A DNA stretch of 64,000 nucleotides, taken from positions 1,860,001 through 1,924,000 of the forward strand of contig NW_020825312.1 of assembly GCF_003286085.1 (NCBI RefSeq), written 5' to 3'. This DNA comes from Drosophila persimilis. Taxonomy: Eukaryota > Arthropoda > Insecta > Diptera > Drosophilidae. Position numbers and translations under genes: made by a program. Positions 20,701-34,200 of this stretch are shown one piece after another (within the stretch, counting starts at the first letter, position 1; every line of letters begins with the position of its first letter). The notes under the pieces were generated by a model, which was not told the DNA's origin, made no database searches, and worked only from the letters and a program-made list of their open reading frames with translations.

Positions 20701-23700
20701 ACGCTCACTCATTCTCTCTCTCACTCCCCGGTTTTCATGTTGATATAAAGGAAATTTGCGTTGCAAAAAAAAAAACAAGAAAAAAAGAAAAGTTTGAAGT
20801 GCAGGGAAAATATGCGAGAAAAGTGGGGAAAAGTATGCTCTGATGCTGCGGGGGAATTTGAGGATGAGAGAAGGAGTTGCATTTTACAGCCACTTTGGCA
20901 GGCGACACGTGGAATGACGGCGTTTATTGAAATATGGCACAAACCATATTGACTCAAACATGATATATGGCTCTTTAATCAGTCTCCCCCGGATACTGTA
21001 GTGTGTGTGTGTGAATCGAAAACCAAAACCAGGCAACAATCTTTCGTCGCCAGCAGGTAAAAGCCAAACTCATTGAAAATGCAGGCAGGCAGCGGGAGGG
21101 AGAGTGGCAGCAAGACTGTGCCAGGCAGTGTCATCTGCCATGTGCAGGACGGTGAAATCCAAGCCGTGCTTTCAATACAACACATTTCGTTTACATTCCC
21201 CTACAACATGTGCACAGATACACACCCACACACATGTACTGTACGAGTATATATACTATCACTGTATGGGTGTAAGATTATTATGCAGAGCTTCAACTCA
21301 AATATGCTCTCTGCTCTGGGACAGAATGTAACTGAAAGATCCTAACTCCACCCACTTTCAGCACATGCCACATGCTGTGCAACAATTTCAGCTGCGCGTG
21401 TGTGTGGAGGCAAAAAAATGCTGCATACACATGGTACGAGTATATGGTAATAATTTACATACATTGTACACCCAAATACACATACATACATCTATATCCC
21501 TAAGATTCTACAACTTCATTCTTATTCGCACTTTGATGTCACAATTTCCGAGTTGAATAAACAATTTCCTTCTTCGGCATTGGATTCTGCAGTAGTTTTT
21601 CAGGGATTTAAACATTTTCAACTTTCAAGCCCGCACCATCGATCGCATTTCCACTTGTCATTTAATTCACCACAATTATTATTTTTAATTATTATGCAAT
21701 GTAAACATGTTGCGGGCACCCCAGGGATTGACAGAGAGAGCGCCAGAGTAGCGAAGCCCATTTAATTGATATAAACATTGCAATGTAATTGCCTCAAATG
21801 CCAAATGAGCCGGTTGACTTTATTACCAAACAGTTTGACGGCTCCGACGGACCAACGTGTTTTGGTTTTATTCGCGTATGTTTTGTAATTAATTAAAATT
21901 CTATCATAGTGGGGCCTAGCCGTGAACAAAGTATTGCAGTGGAATGTTTTGCTGCTGATTTGGAAGTTGATTAAAGCGATAGTCAATGGCAGAGATGGGT
22001 ATCGAATGTTTAAAATCAGTTAAAGGACTGCATACATTGTTGGAAACCGCTCCTTAAATACTGATCCTGATTGTTGCCTTGTTTGTACTCGTTCAGAGAT
22101 TCGTGAGATAGGGTTTTGCCCGACAACACGTACACGAGCATACGGATTAGAGGTGACCTACATACTACATTCCCACATCCAGAGAGTGGGTCGGTGTCCC
22201 CTTTGACCCATACATCCTATTAGAAAAGCCCGCATGCATTAGGCCAAATCGTGCGTCATTTTGAGCATTAGAATTAATCCACGGACACGCAAGGATAATC
22301 GCTTGGATGACACGTTTTTTATGGCCACCACCTGCCTGCCTGCCTGGCTGCCTGCCTGCAGCAGGCGGTCGGTGCAGGATTTTTTGTTTTGAGATGCCAA
22401 CGCGTGACTGAGAGGTCCCCAGTGAGCTCTTTTTTGTGGGTTACGCTACGTATACGTAACGTCGGGGGCTAGATGCAGATCCGGCCTCATCTACATTGTT
22501 TCGCTGGGAGAGAGAAAATTGACTGCTGCAGTCGCTGCAAATTTCAATTTTCAACGCCATAATTGGCCATCTAATTATAGTTACACTGCACGGAGGCAGG
22601 AGGCAGGAGGCACGAGGCCTGCCTGGGCATTAAAAGTAATTGCATTTTATGAATAATATCCTTGGCAGTAGCTGCTCCGCTCCGCTCCGCTCCTCGCCGC
22701 TCAAACACACAGAAAAAAGCACCAACCATTTCCCCACCATTGAAATGCTAATCATAGCAATGTCCTTTGTAGACGGATATACCGTAAAAACATATACATA
22801 CATGTATATATCCGTAGTAGTTATATGTATTATTTTGCCGCTCGCCTGCCGGCTTTCTTAATTTCTCAAGCCTCGTGCAAGTCTGTTTTCTTGCCCCCAG
22901 AAGGAGCAGAGCCGCCCAGAACATACATACATATGTGTGCGGGTATAGTATACTCTAAGGTATGTGTGAGAAAGTGGCAAGTGTGAAAGCCGAGTTACCA
23001 CGGAGGGGTCACCCGACGACGACGTCACGCATGTCCTTGCACGGAAATGTGAAAACTTTCTACTGATTTCCCCTCGCTAAGTTTTCTTTTTTATTTTTTG
23101 GTCTGCTTGGTTCTTTTTTGTGTGTTTCTTTTTGTGCAAACAAAGGCTGTGCATAAAACTAATTAACTTTGTTATTTGTCGAATGTGAGCGGGGGCGCGG
23201 GGCGTGGGGCGTGGGACGTGGGGTGCGGAATTCCTACTCTTGTTGAATTTATAATCTAGTCGAAGTAATCCAGTTAGAATGTTTCTCTGGCATCCCCACA
23301 ATGCAGGAGACTCAACGGGACTCTGGCCCTAATTTACAAATTGCTGACTTTCCCCATGATTTAGTAGCTGTTAATTTATTCGATAACTTCGCACTAAATA
23401 GTCCCGCATCTAGTCGGAGTCCTGTTCCGCAATATCCCCAGCAGGCAATTAGCGGAAATTATCTCTTCCGTAGCCAAATCACAGCGGAAACAAATGCCGA
23501 ATAAATATTTTCGCCACACAATAGGCGCAAATATTTGGCAACTGACAAAAACCAAAAACGAAAAACAAAAAAAAAGAACGTGGGCCATTAAAAATGTTCA
23601 AAGCTTCCATAGGAAAATCGATACATGACCCGGCTCCTACTGGCAGGCATTCCACCGATGCGATGTGGCCAAATAAAATGGTGGACAAACAAATTCCAAC

Positions 23701-26700
23701 AGTTACAAAGCCAATTTAGATGCTCTGCCTCTGCCCCTGCCTCTGGACCTGCCCCTGGGCCGCATCCACATCCACATCCATAGTTATTTGTGTACCCTGA
23801 TTGAGCCATGTCCGCTGGCGTTACGAATATCCGCAATATCCGTATGGGAGGGCGGCGGTGTGCCGTGGTGTGGGACTCTAATCAAGCACGTGTTTTGAGA
23901 GCTTTTCTGCCTTCTGGCGCCACGAACACCCCATAAATATCCATCAATATCGCATATTCTCAGCCAGCCATCAGCAGGAGGCTCTCCAGCAACCATTTTA
24001 TTTAAAAAAAAAACTCAAATAAAGGAGAATAAAAAATGAATCTTTCAAAAAATAAAAACACCAAACACTCAACACTTATATTCTCCAAAATTGGGAAATC
24101 ATGACCCCTAAATAGCACGCTGAAGAAAGCCGATACAAGTGCCTGACCGATCCAAAGATATATGGGTTTTTTTAGTGAAAGTAACTTATTGAATTACGGA
24201 CTCCATTTTGTGTAACATTGTGTTGTATTGGTTTTTCAACCGATCGTTTCTATGGCAGTTCTATTATAATAATACCGATCCGGCATAGGCTAGGCTTCCA
24301 ATCAAAAAAAAGTCTCGAAGATGCTAATCAAAAATATGTACAAAAGGGCCGGAATGCTTCCTTCTATTCATTACAAACATTTTTAGAGAAATACATTCGT
24401 CCACCGGAAAAAAAACTTCCCCCCGAAACTTCTCATTACCTTTGCGCTCAAATCTACACTTATTTTGCCTGCTCCCCTACGAAATCCTTTGGTCTGTCTC
24501 AGCCTCAGCTTTTAGCTTTTAGCCTGGTCCAATACTTAACCCTATTTTGTGAGCCTGCAGTTCAAACAGCCCCCGGGATGCCGCCCGAGAAACAGAACAG
24601 AGAAAAAAATAAAAAATAAATGTAAAAGCAAACACAGAGAATGTTAAAAAAGGAGGGGCAAAAAATTGTTAACAAGCTGAGTATAAATAATTAATTAAGT
24701 TTCCTTCCTACCGACGTCCGCCCCAGGTCCCCCCCGCCTACCCGGCACCAGTCGGCACTCGTCTGGGCCGTGTTTGTCTGTGCCAAATGCTTTATTAAAT
24801 GAAATGCAACTGGAAATTCTTCCACTGCCACTGGCACTGGCACTGGCGGGGGGTTGAAATTTATATACGTTCGAGTATTTGATATAAATTGTATTTAAAT
24901 GCATGTGAATCGGCCTCCTGTAGAAGAGAGCGACTAATTATTTAATCAATATATGATATGGTCATAAATATTGCAAAGAGCCCCCAGGGGCATGGCGGGG
25001 GCAGTGATATAGGGGGCCGTATGTGCGGCCCCAATTGGTTCAATTAGTGAAAGTAAAGCAAAAGTTTAAGTTCCCACACACAACACAGACGCAAGGCTCC
25101 ACCTCCGCACAACACACGACACACAAAACACACAACACACACACGAACGAGAGAAGAGAGAAGAGAGAAGCAGTCCTATAATTACTATTAGAAGACGGCC
25201 GTCTCAGGCATTATAATTGAAGGTAAACAACGGCCCAGGAGACAGCTGCTGAATGCCCTGGCAGCTGGCAAGGATTTAAACGGAAGACCCAACGAATTTT
25301 GAAGCAGCCGAAGCCCCTCCTCTCTGAGTAACACAGTCCATGATTCATACTAAAATCCATATTCAAATACAGTCTGACTGGGAACTCGCTCTGTTCGCCC
25401 TGCAGAACATCGAGCATACAAATGAGTAGGCGGTCCCATGGGGAAATACTGCTACTACGAGTATCGTATCAGGATAGCCTCAATCTTAGGCTAAGGCATT
25501 AGTGGGCCGATGTCGATTCTCGTGGCAGGTTTGTAAACAGTTTGCGTTTTACTATCTCCACACAATTATAACAAAAGCGCGACCTTTGCACACATGTCTC
25601 CCAGTCTCCTGGTATCCGGCTCCAACTCCAACTCGAGCTCTGAGAATATGGAAAACGTTTCGAGGCAAAAGTTGGGCAGGCACTAAAAATGCGTGCGTGC
25701 CAGGGCTTTCTTTCTTTCTTTTTTTTTTATCGATTTGAATATCTAAATTTAGTCAGGCGACATATAATGCCATGCCATAGAACACATGCTATGGAGCCAT
25801 GCACACACACACACATACGTACAGACGAGTATTATGTATACATACAAGTGTTGGGGGAACGGACCGACCACCACACACGCACTAATAAATATTGCATTGT
25901 GATGAGAGTAGTGGGAAAGGAGTCCAGTCGGGAGCTGGAAGCGGGAGTCGGTGGCACCTTAATTAAAGTTGTGCTGCCATCTCTCTATGCCTAGGGGCTA
26001 CAATTAGATTTTGGTGTTGGCTATATATACATACATATATGTATGTGTATGTGTATTGTATAATACACACAGATACTCGCATACATGAGTGTAGACACGA
26101 CCTCAGATTGGCGAGCAAATGCCTTGGTCACCTTGAACCACAGCCGGAGGGAGACAAGAGCGGACAGGACAGGACAGGATAGGAAGCTAGCCATGATAAA
26201 TGAGCCACGTTAACTCATGTGGCAAATGTGACATGTGCTCCGGCATTTTTATTCCATGTGCACCTGAGTGTCCTGTGTGTGTGTGTGATTGCCTTTGTGT
26301 GTGCCCGGGTCCGTGGGGAGACAAGCGCTAAAATTACCATACCCATATTACCTGACACATTCCCACCGGTAGCCTCAAGTCGCCTTGTCCCGCCATTCAA
26401 GCGAATAACCTATGTAAGCCCCCCTGCCCACCTGCCACTATCCTCGTCAGAGGGGCCATCATGGCCGAGACTGAGACTGAGACAGAAACAGGGGGAGGGC
26501 AGGGACTAATGGGTCAGTTCTGGTTGGCTGTAGACCGAGAGTTATGGTTAATTTTGGCTGCCACATTGCGGAAGTTATTAACTCGTTTGATTGAACTTTG
26601 CCCTAAGTGATTTTGTGGCTGGATCAGTTTGAGGAAACGGAAAGTCTCACTAACAAGACATTGAGTACTGTGGCTAGAAAACGAATAAGGCAAACTTCAA

Positions 26701-27259
26701 GCGACCCTCATTAAAGACCTCCACTTTGTGTAAGAAAAATTCTGTGGGTACTATATTCTTATGTATATTCGAAGCTTCCACATTGCTAGGCTCAAACCAA
26801 TTTCTCGTTCCAATACGTTCATGTTCTTTCATTAGTTGGGAAACTAAGCATTAATAACCAAGGGACTTTGAGCCTCTTGCCTGCCTGCTTGCCGGCCTGT
26901 CTGCCTGCCGCTTGGCTGTCAAATATTTGAACAAAGCAGCAGCACAAGACGCAAAAGTCGTGTGCGTCTCCAGTGCACAACACAGCGCTGAAAAGTATGC
27001 AGCAGACAAAAGCTCATTAAGAACTCAGACACACAAGTTCCACTCACACCACTCACAGGCACAAGAACAACAACAGCAGCAACAGCTCACTCCTGTCATA
27101 TAAGCCGTGTTGTCGTTGCTATCGTTGTCATCGTCATCCACTTTCCCACTCTCTTTGTTAAGTGATTTCCATCATTTGCGCCAAAAGGAACATGCTGGGG
27201 AATACCAACGACATCGGTCGGGTCTAATAGGATCCACCCTCAACCCGACCCCTTTCCAT

Positions 27260-27267
27260 ATCATCAC

Positions 27268-27312
<45 letters not shown>
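27260..27312. repeat. (ATC)n microsatellite
   Basis: A long, nearly pure run of the trinucleotide ATC (one CACC interruption). The apparent poly-Ile and poly-Met open frames across it are artefacts. Confidence 0.95.
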
Positions 27313-27552
27313 ATGTTCAATTTCTTCTAAAAGCCCCTCCCCGCACAAATTGGGAGGCGTATGCGTCTGCTCTGTTGCTTTCTGCTTTCGGGGCCTGGAC
27401 GAAGGGGAATTAACCCCCAGACGCATCTCATCTCATCTTCAGTCTTCAAGTGCGAAAATGTGCAGGCTGTGTGGGGGCGGGGCGGAGGGCGGGCCTTGAC
27501 TCGATATATTTAATTTAATAATTGCTTCTTTTAATTGGCTCATCTCTTCCAG

Positions 27553-27610
27553 CTGGCACTTGTGTGGAGCGTCAGAAGATTCCATTGAACTGGCTGCGGA
27601 GTTAAATTTG
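27553..27610 (+). other. Orphan exon-like block with consensus splice sites
   Basis: CATCTCTTCCAG ends at 27552 and GTGAGT starts at 27611, bounding 58 nt of non-repetitive, GC-balanced sequence. A pyrimidine-rich tract (GCTTCTTTTAATTGGCTC) precedes it. One frame is open and reads WHLCGASEDSIELAAELNL. It could be an alternative 5' exon of pHCl-1, either UTR or an alternative N-terminus, or an exon of an unrecognised gene. No homology is known to me. Confidence 0.35.
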
Positions 27611-30369
27611 GTGAGTAAAAAAAGGACAACACACTCACACACAGTGGGGAAAAGCACTGCTCCGTCGGTCATCAATCACTGCAGAGGATTTTACACAGAT
27701 ATGTATTTCTGTTGTATGCGTTTCAAATTTCGAGCGGAACACCCAACAAAGAAAAACGGACAGAGCTTTTGCTGGAGTTTCGGGGAAAATATAAAAATGG
27801 AAATAAAATTTGGGGGTGGGGAGGGGCGGCCATAAAAGATGTAAACCACCAACAAGCACATGTATGAGTGCACCATGAGTGTGTGTGTGTGTACTTGTCT
27901 GTGTGTGAAGGTGCGGCCAGGTTCTTGGAGAACTTTTGTGTGTTTAATTTCCGGCTGCTTTAATACAAGTTCATTCGGGCGTGCTTTCGAGGCTGAGGCG
28001 AAGCCTGTAAGCCGAAGCCCGCTCAAGGAGCTGCATGTCGTGTGCCCGGCCGCGCGTCCTTGCGGCTTATGACCCGCAGATTTGTGGTCTAAGGCAAAAT
28101 ATTTATATAGAAATTAAATAGCCTCAAAACGGGTATTACCCAGGTCCCAGGCTAAAGGTCAGTGAAGTGTGCGCCTCTCTGTGACCTCAAGAGCTCAACG
28201 ATCTATTCAACTGCTCAGGGCATGGACGGGGCCAAAGGTTGGGTGGCCCAAGTAAGGTACATATTCAATTCTGTTGTTGCAAAACAACTATCAGGCAGAT
28301 TAGGAGCTCATTCAAAGGGGAGTGCGGTGACAGTTCAAAAGCCATCAGGTTGAGGCAGTGAAGATATTTGGGATTTATGAAAATGGTTTTTGCCAGATAT
28401 TCTAGATATCTTTTCCAAAACTGTCCTTAAAGCTATGTCGTTCTTTCGAAGGATACATCCCACACCTCATTGGCTTTGTATAATTGTGATAGAGATTTGT
28501 GGTTCCCTTAATAGCAGAGCACACATAGCACTGTGACCCATGAACTATTGTCCCCTCCATGTGTATTCAATGCGTTCATAGATCTCACCTGTCTCTGGCT
28601 TTTGTAGGGTCTCTGTCGCCCCTGTCCCTGTCGTGTGTTTGCTCCCCTTTTTTATAGCTTGCCTGAGGATGGGTACATCTGTTCCTACCCACTCGTAGAG
28701 TATAAGCAGAGAGCACATTGTTAGGACAAACGACCCTTGAGATATATGTATATATATGTATAAATAAACTGCCTCAAGATTAGTTTAAATGGTTGGGCGA
28801 CGTGCCTTTGCCCTCGTTCTGCAGATGCCACTGCACTCCCAGTGTTCCCAGCTTCCAACTGCATCCAGCATCCCACTGTTCTACCCTTATCCAATCTCCC
28901 TCTCTCTCTCTCTATCAGTGTGTGTCTCTGTCTGTGAGTGCATGTGTATGTTTGCATGTAAAGTGGCGCTTATTCTAGCACTGAGAGGGAAAACCAACAC
29001 AAAAAGCTCTTTGGCACTCGCGTCTCATGTGCTAGGGGTAGGGGTAGGGGTTGGGCATGGATGGGGTATATGTGTGCCGTGCCCCTATAAGACCTCCCTC
29101 TCAACACGCCCATTATGCTCATTATGTGCTTGGGTACTTGGCTTTGTTTCTGTCTTGTTTTTGTCTTTCCTCGGTTTTGTTGTTTCCTTCCTTCCCTCCC
29201 CTCCTCCCTAAATGTTTGTTTGTTCGTTTATCTTGTTTATTTGCTTTTGTGCCAAATTATTTGTCGCTGCTCTCGCTCTCTTCTTTCCCCAGTTTTTATT
29301 TGAATGCTTATTGCTTTTTCCTGTTATTTCGCTTCCTGCCCCCCAGCACTTGAGTGCCAAGCATTTTCGATTTTCCAGATTTCGTAGGGGAATTTTCACA
29401 CAGAAATCATTTTAAATATTAGCTTGGGGTGCCATGGGGGGCATGGGATGAGCGAGATTACTTTGGACCAGAGACCGATTCCACCCAAATGGTGCTCCAA
29501 TTCAACTCTTGACGAAATCTCTTCATAAGCTGCTTGCCCTCAACAACCAAGAGCCGAAAAACCGACAACCGACCACCGACCACCGAAAAGCGACAGACAA
29601 AAAACCGACAGCCGAGAAAAGAAGCATTGAGAAAAAGCTTAAATGACGGACAGCTCCCACGGCGCCCAGCACCCATTTTCCATTTCCGAGAGCGGAGAGC
29701 GGAGAGCCCTGAAGAGCCCGCAGAGCCCGGAGAAGCTCAAGAGAAATGTCCGAAAAATGTCAATTTATTATGGCGAAATATCAGAGCGAACACGCGTGAC
29801 CAGCAGCATAAGCCCACCCCACCCCACTCCACCCCATCCCACGCCCCATACCCCCCAAGAACAGGACCAGGACGAGGACGAGGACCAGGAGCAGGAGCAG
29901 CCCCTACAGACCATGTCAGTGTCACTGTGTATAAATACTTTTTAATCTGAATTATTACAGTCTGCAAGGATGCTGCTCTTCTCTTTTCGTTGATTATAAT
30001 TTATTCACATAAATATCCCTGATGCATGGCATTTATGTATATGTATGTACATATAAGTGGCTGTGACAGCTACTACTCTCCCCTTAGAGATTTTAGACAG
30101 CCTCTCCTCTCCTCTCCTCTCCTCTCGATATACTCGCACATACATATGATATATGTATGTATAAAGTGGCCCAAATGGAACCGAAAAGATTAAACGAAAA
30201 ATTGGATCACTGGGGATTTTCTTCTGGCGATTGTTTAATTACTCAAACAAATCGATGAAAGGTCCCTGCTATGCTATGCTATGCTATGGTTGGTGGTTAT
30301 ATAATATTTATGTGCACGTCCATATAATATTTGTGGGCGTGACACCGATATCCGTTTTGCACTTTAAGC

Positions 30370-30370
<1 letters not shown>

Positions 30371-30401
<31 letters not shown>
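30371..30401. repeat. (GCT)n microsatellite
   Basis: About ten pure GCT triplets in noncoding DNA. An apparent poly-Leu frame across it is a repeat artefact. Confidence 0.9.
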
Positions 30402-30404
<3 letters not shown>

Positions 30405-31176
30405 ATTCTGCTGCTTCTTCTGCGGTCAGCCATTAATGTATCAACCGTAATTTATTCATTAAATTTAAATTATGAATAAAATTCGTAATCGAGTGGGAAA
30501 AAGGTTATCCAGCAGAGAAATATGCAATTTGCAAACAAGAATCGGAAAGCAGGTGTGGTCTCTGCCACTCCACCCCAAATAAAAAAATTCCCAATGCTCT
30601 TCCTGGACGATATACCCTTACATTTCACCACAACCAAACAACTTTGAACTCATTGACTTGGCTTTTGATTTCGGATTCGAATTCTTCTGTGTTCGCCATC
30701 AAGTGAGAGCAAAGGGCAACGGGCAGAGGGCAGAGGACAGTGCTTAGTGTAAACAGAATGTGATGGCACCACCACCACACCACCTACAGCCGTGCACTGC
30801 ATCCTCTCTCTCCGAGCCCAACCTCAAGCCCAACCCCAAGCCCAACCGCAATTCCTGCTCTATCTCCACGCGAGCGTTGCACATTTGCACTTTGTCATTT
30901 TGCGTTAACTTTGTGCAAACGTTGGCACCGCAAACCGTCCAAATGTGCAATTAGCCGGGGCCAAATGGCTCACCTCAGCCATGAATCACATGAATATATA
31001 GTATATATCAAATGTTTTCAGTTATGAGAGACCTGAAATGAATATTAAAATTAGTTTTAAAATCAAATTAGCGCCAAAAGGTTGAAAACTTTCGCTGTTT
31101 GGCATTAATTAAACTTGTATGTATGGTATGTATGTACGAGTATGTTCGATTATTGGAAAATTGTCCCACCAACAGG

Positions 31177-31214
31177 TCGTCGTCATCGTCGTCGTCGTTG
31201 TCGTCGCTGTCGTA
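31177..31214. repeat. (GTC)n microsatellite
   Basis: Interrupted GTC/GTCGTT triplet run in noncoding DNA upstream of pHCl-1. Confidence 0.85.
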
Positions 31215-34200
31215 TGTCAACTATGTCGTCGCGTGTCCTACTTTTCCGAGCAATAAGCTGACTTAAGCCTAAACGACTTAGCGTCCCTCGGAGTGGTTTG
31301 CCATTTGTTGAGTGTGTCTGTGGCTGTAGCCGTGGATTCGTGTATCCGTGTATCCGTGTTCTCTGCTGGTCTCCATTTTAATTGAAATGCGAATGAACTC
31401 CACTCCACTACACTCGACTCCATTACACTTTGCCTCACCTGCATACCAATGCTCTTAGTTATCGAGTTATTTAATTAGGCATGGCATCGGCATCGGCATC
31501 GCCATCAGCCGGATAGAATGTGACTCTGCCCCTGTGAATGGCCCCCTGGCGATTGCTCTTACTGCCTGGCTGCCCGGCTGCCTGACTGCATCCCAAATGC
31601 CAGTTGCATCCACACACAGTATGTGGGTCAAGTGCCGTACTTCAATTACCACATTTGCCTGGCCATAAATTTCTGGTCTATGCTATGACATTTTAATCAG
31701 TTTTAATGCAACAGATTATGCTCCATAATGGATAACGATTTTGGCTTCTAGCCGACAAGGGACCATTGAGCTGAACTCATTTATAATGCATTTAATTTAT
31801 GCGGAAATTTCCGATTAAAACGCAGGGCTTCAACGGTTCTGCCCCCATCCATCCAAAGGGCAATGCGACTCAGAGATCGCTTGAACCCTCAAGGTATATA
31901 TAATCGGAATCCTGCCTTCGTCGAACAATGGTACATACATATATTCCATTGTTGAGTTGCTGAGTTGTTGAGTTGCCCACCAAATAATTCATAATCTGTC
32001 CTCCCCCACATTTTCCTCACGCTAAAAACCTCAAGAACATTTCAATGGGCTTAATCAACATTTTTTTTTTGTATTCTGGTTCTGGGTTTGTTTCTGGTTT
32101 CTGGTTTTTGGTTTTGTCTTTTTCGTACCTGGAAAGTTCGTGACTTCGAACAATGGCGCCATGACAAACAAAAAAAAAAAATCGATACCAAGTTGTTTGT
32201 AATTGTTGCTTATTGCTCTTGTTTTTCTCCTGCCGTTGTTGTTGTTGGCAAAAGTTGGCTTTTATTGTTATTGTTCTTTCGCAGAGGTTAGCCGTTTCAC
32301 TTGGCCGTTTAATGGCAAATTAAAATATTTTCCTTGAAAATTTCCTTTAAAGCCAGCCAGGCAGACAGACAGGCGGGCAGGTTGGAGGTCGTATAAAATA
32401 GTCCAAAGGTCAGTTCCTTTGGCATTGGTAAATTGGAAATTGGCGACCGACCTTGCTTCAAGTAGTTTCGGTGGAGTCGTCGATAAACGGGATGCGATTT
32501 CAGCAAATAATCCACAAATTGGTTTAATAACCAAAAACCAACCTTCAAGCGGTTCAGTTCCATCTAATTTAGTTAGCCGGGCTAAGTGCTAATTATTCAT
32601 CCTTTCGCCTTGACTTCCATCCTAATTTAATAGTTTTTTTCAATTAATTTCTGCCTGGCGATGTTCTGGTTCTGCCTGGTCCTGCGTGGTCCTACGGGAA
32701 GTGTTGGTTGCACATCTGTGTAATTGGATTGCCCCTGGATTTGGGTAAAATTACAAATTAGGTCATTAAAGCTGGCTGATCTGATCCAGCACAAAACGTG
32801 GCCAAAATGTGTGCTGGCCGGCTGGCTGGCTGACTGGCTGTCAGTCTATTTTGAGAGTATATTAAGTATCCGACATGTGTGGCTAACCGCAGCCACGGCA
32901 ACAGCAACACAAAAACTATGCAAATAATTTTGGTTTCAAATGCCCCACAGTGTCAACTAATTTGAGAGACAGCCAGAGTGCGGCGAAGGGAGGGGAGGAG
33001 CAACAAATTATTAAATTGACTGCACAAGTCGTACAAACAAAAAGGATAAAAAATAAAAGGGACGACTATACAAAGTTTTCCCAGTAAAAATATGAAAAGA
33101 GTTGAGAGCGTAAAATGAAATGCACAACTGGAACTGGGCAAGGATACTAACCAAAAAGAGGAGGAGGGGTAGGGGGGCGGAAGGGCCGGCAAAATGGAGG
33201 ATTGGTTGTGTTTCGGGGTTAGTTGGTGGCTGTGGCTGTGGCTTGTCAGTTGCTGCCGTTTCCGGTCGCCAGACGATGGAAGGATTAACTCGGACCAAGT
33301 TGCAGTCACCGACGACGGGGGACGACCAGTCTCGAGCAGGGCTTGTGTAAATTTATGGCCCGGAAGGCATAAAGGATATCAGCAGGGAGCGCCTGGCAGG
33401 AAGGCTACAAAGGAAGCCTGGCATCAACTGATCTATGGTCTGTTATATTTCTGTTTCGTTTTTGTGGTCCACTCGATAATCAGCCGGAAAAGTTTTCATT
33501 TTGATATAGGTTTTCCCCCCGTTCTCGTTCTGGTTTTCATTTTTTGTTTTTTGGTTTTTTGTAGTTCTCCCGAATTGACAGTTTTTGAAAAACTCAAAGA
33601 GCGATTCGTATGTCTATTTCAGCAGCAGCCGCAACAGAAGGAGGCATGTTGTAGAAGCGTTTAAAATGGATTGAGGTCGATAATTGTCCTGGCACATGTG
33701 GGTGGAGGCGGGGCACAGGCCCAGGACATAGGAAATGTGGATGGGGAGGACACGTTTAGGCCATATCGGTACCAATTTGTATATGAACACCATTTACATG
33801 GGTACTCCTTAGACCGGCTCCTACTTTTGTGCTATTACTTTTCGTATCTGTTGTCTTCTACGAGTATTCGGGGTTTATTTTCGTGCTTTATGGCCAAAGT
33901 CACGTAAAAATCGAATAAATGTATAATGAAGCCTCCTCCTTCTCCCCCTCCTCCGGAATGGAATGCCAGAGCCACTGAGTGCCTGCTCTTGGCTTGGCTT
34001 GGCTTGGGCTTGTCGGCACATCCTTCCCTACTCCTGAGTGTGTGTGCGTGTGTGTGTGTTTTGTGGTAGGGATTGGTAGGGTAAGAGGCCAGGACTTGGT
34101 CATGTCAAAGTTTCTTTAGTGGCTGTTCTGGCAATCAAGTTTGGATTGCCTGTGGTTTAGCTGCTGTTCCATAAATTCAACAATCCAAATCACTTAAAAG

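Larger units (their letters stand above)
14094..27552. other. Noncoding region, presumed pHCl-1 5' intron and regulatory DNA
   Basis: No supported coding exon in about 13.5 kb. Contents include a near-palindromic TACATGCATG region (14216-14239), a cluster of diverged ATATTACACATACG motifs (about 14280-14410) and a 10-bp tandem repeat (15124-15163). Further on lie AGCTGT repeats (about 16210-16245), TGCCAG arrays (17744-17795, 19760-19813 and 24818-24847), CTGCCTG arrays (22331-22363) and an ATC array (27260-27312). A possible acceptor, TTCTTCTCATTTCAG, ends at 14555. Longest open frames (for example 24218-24619) have no recognisable motif. Enhancers are likely in so large a 5' region but cannot be identified from sequence alone. 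Confidence 0.45.

Noticed and set aside
24218..24619. 133-codon + strand open frame
   Set aside because: Protein-like at a glance but no recognisable motif, no splice partner, AT-rich third positions like the surrounding DNA.
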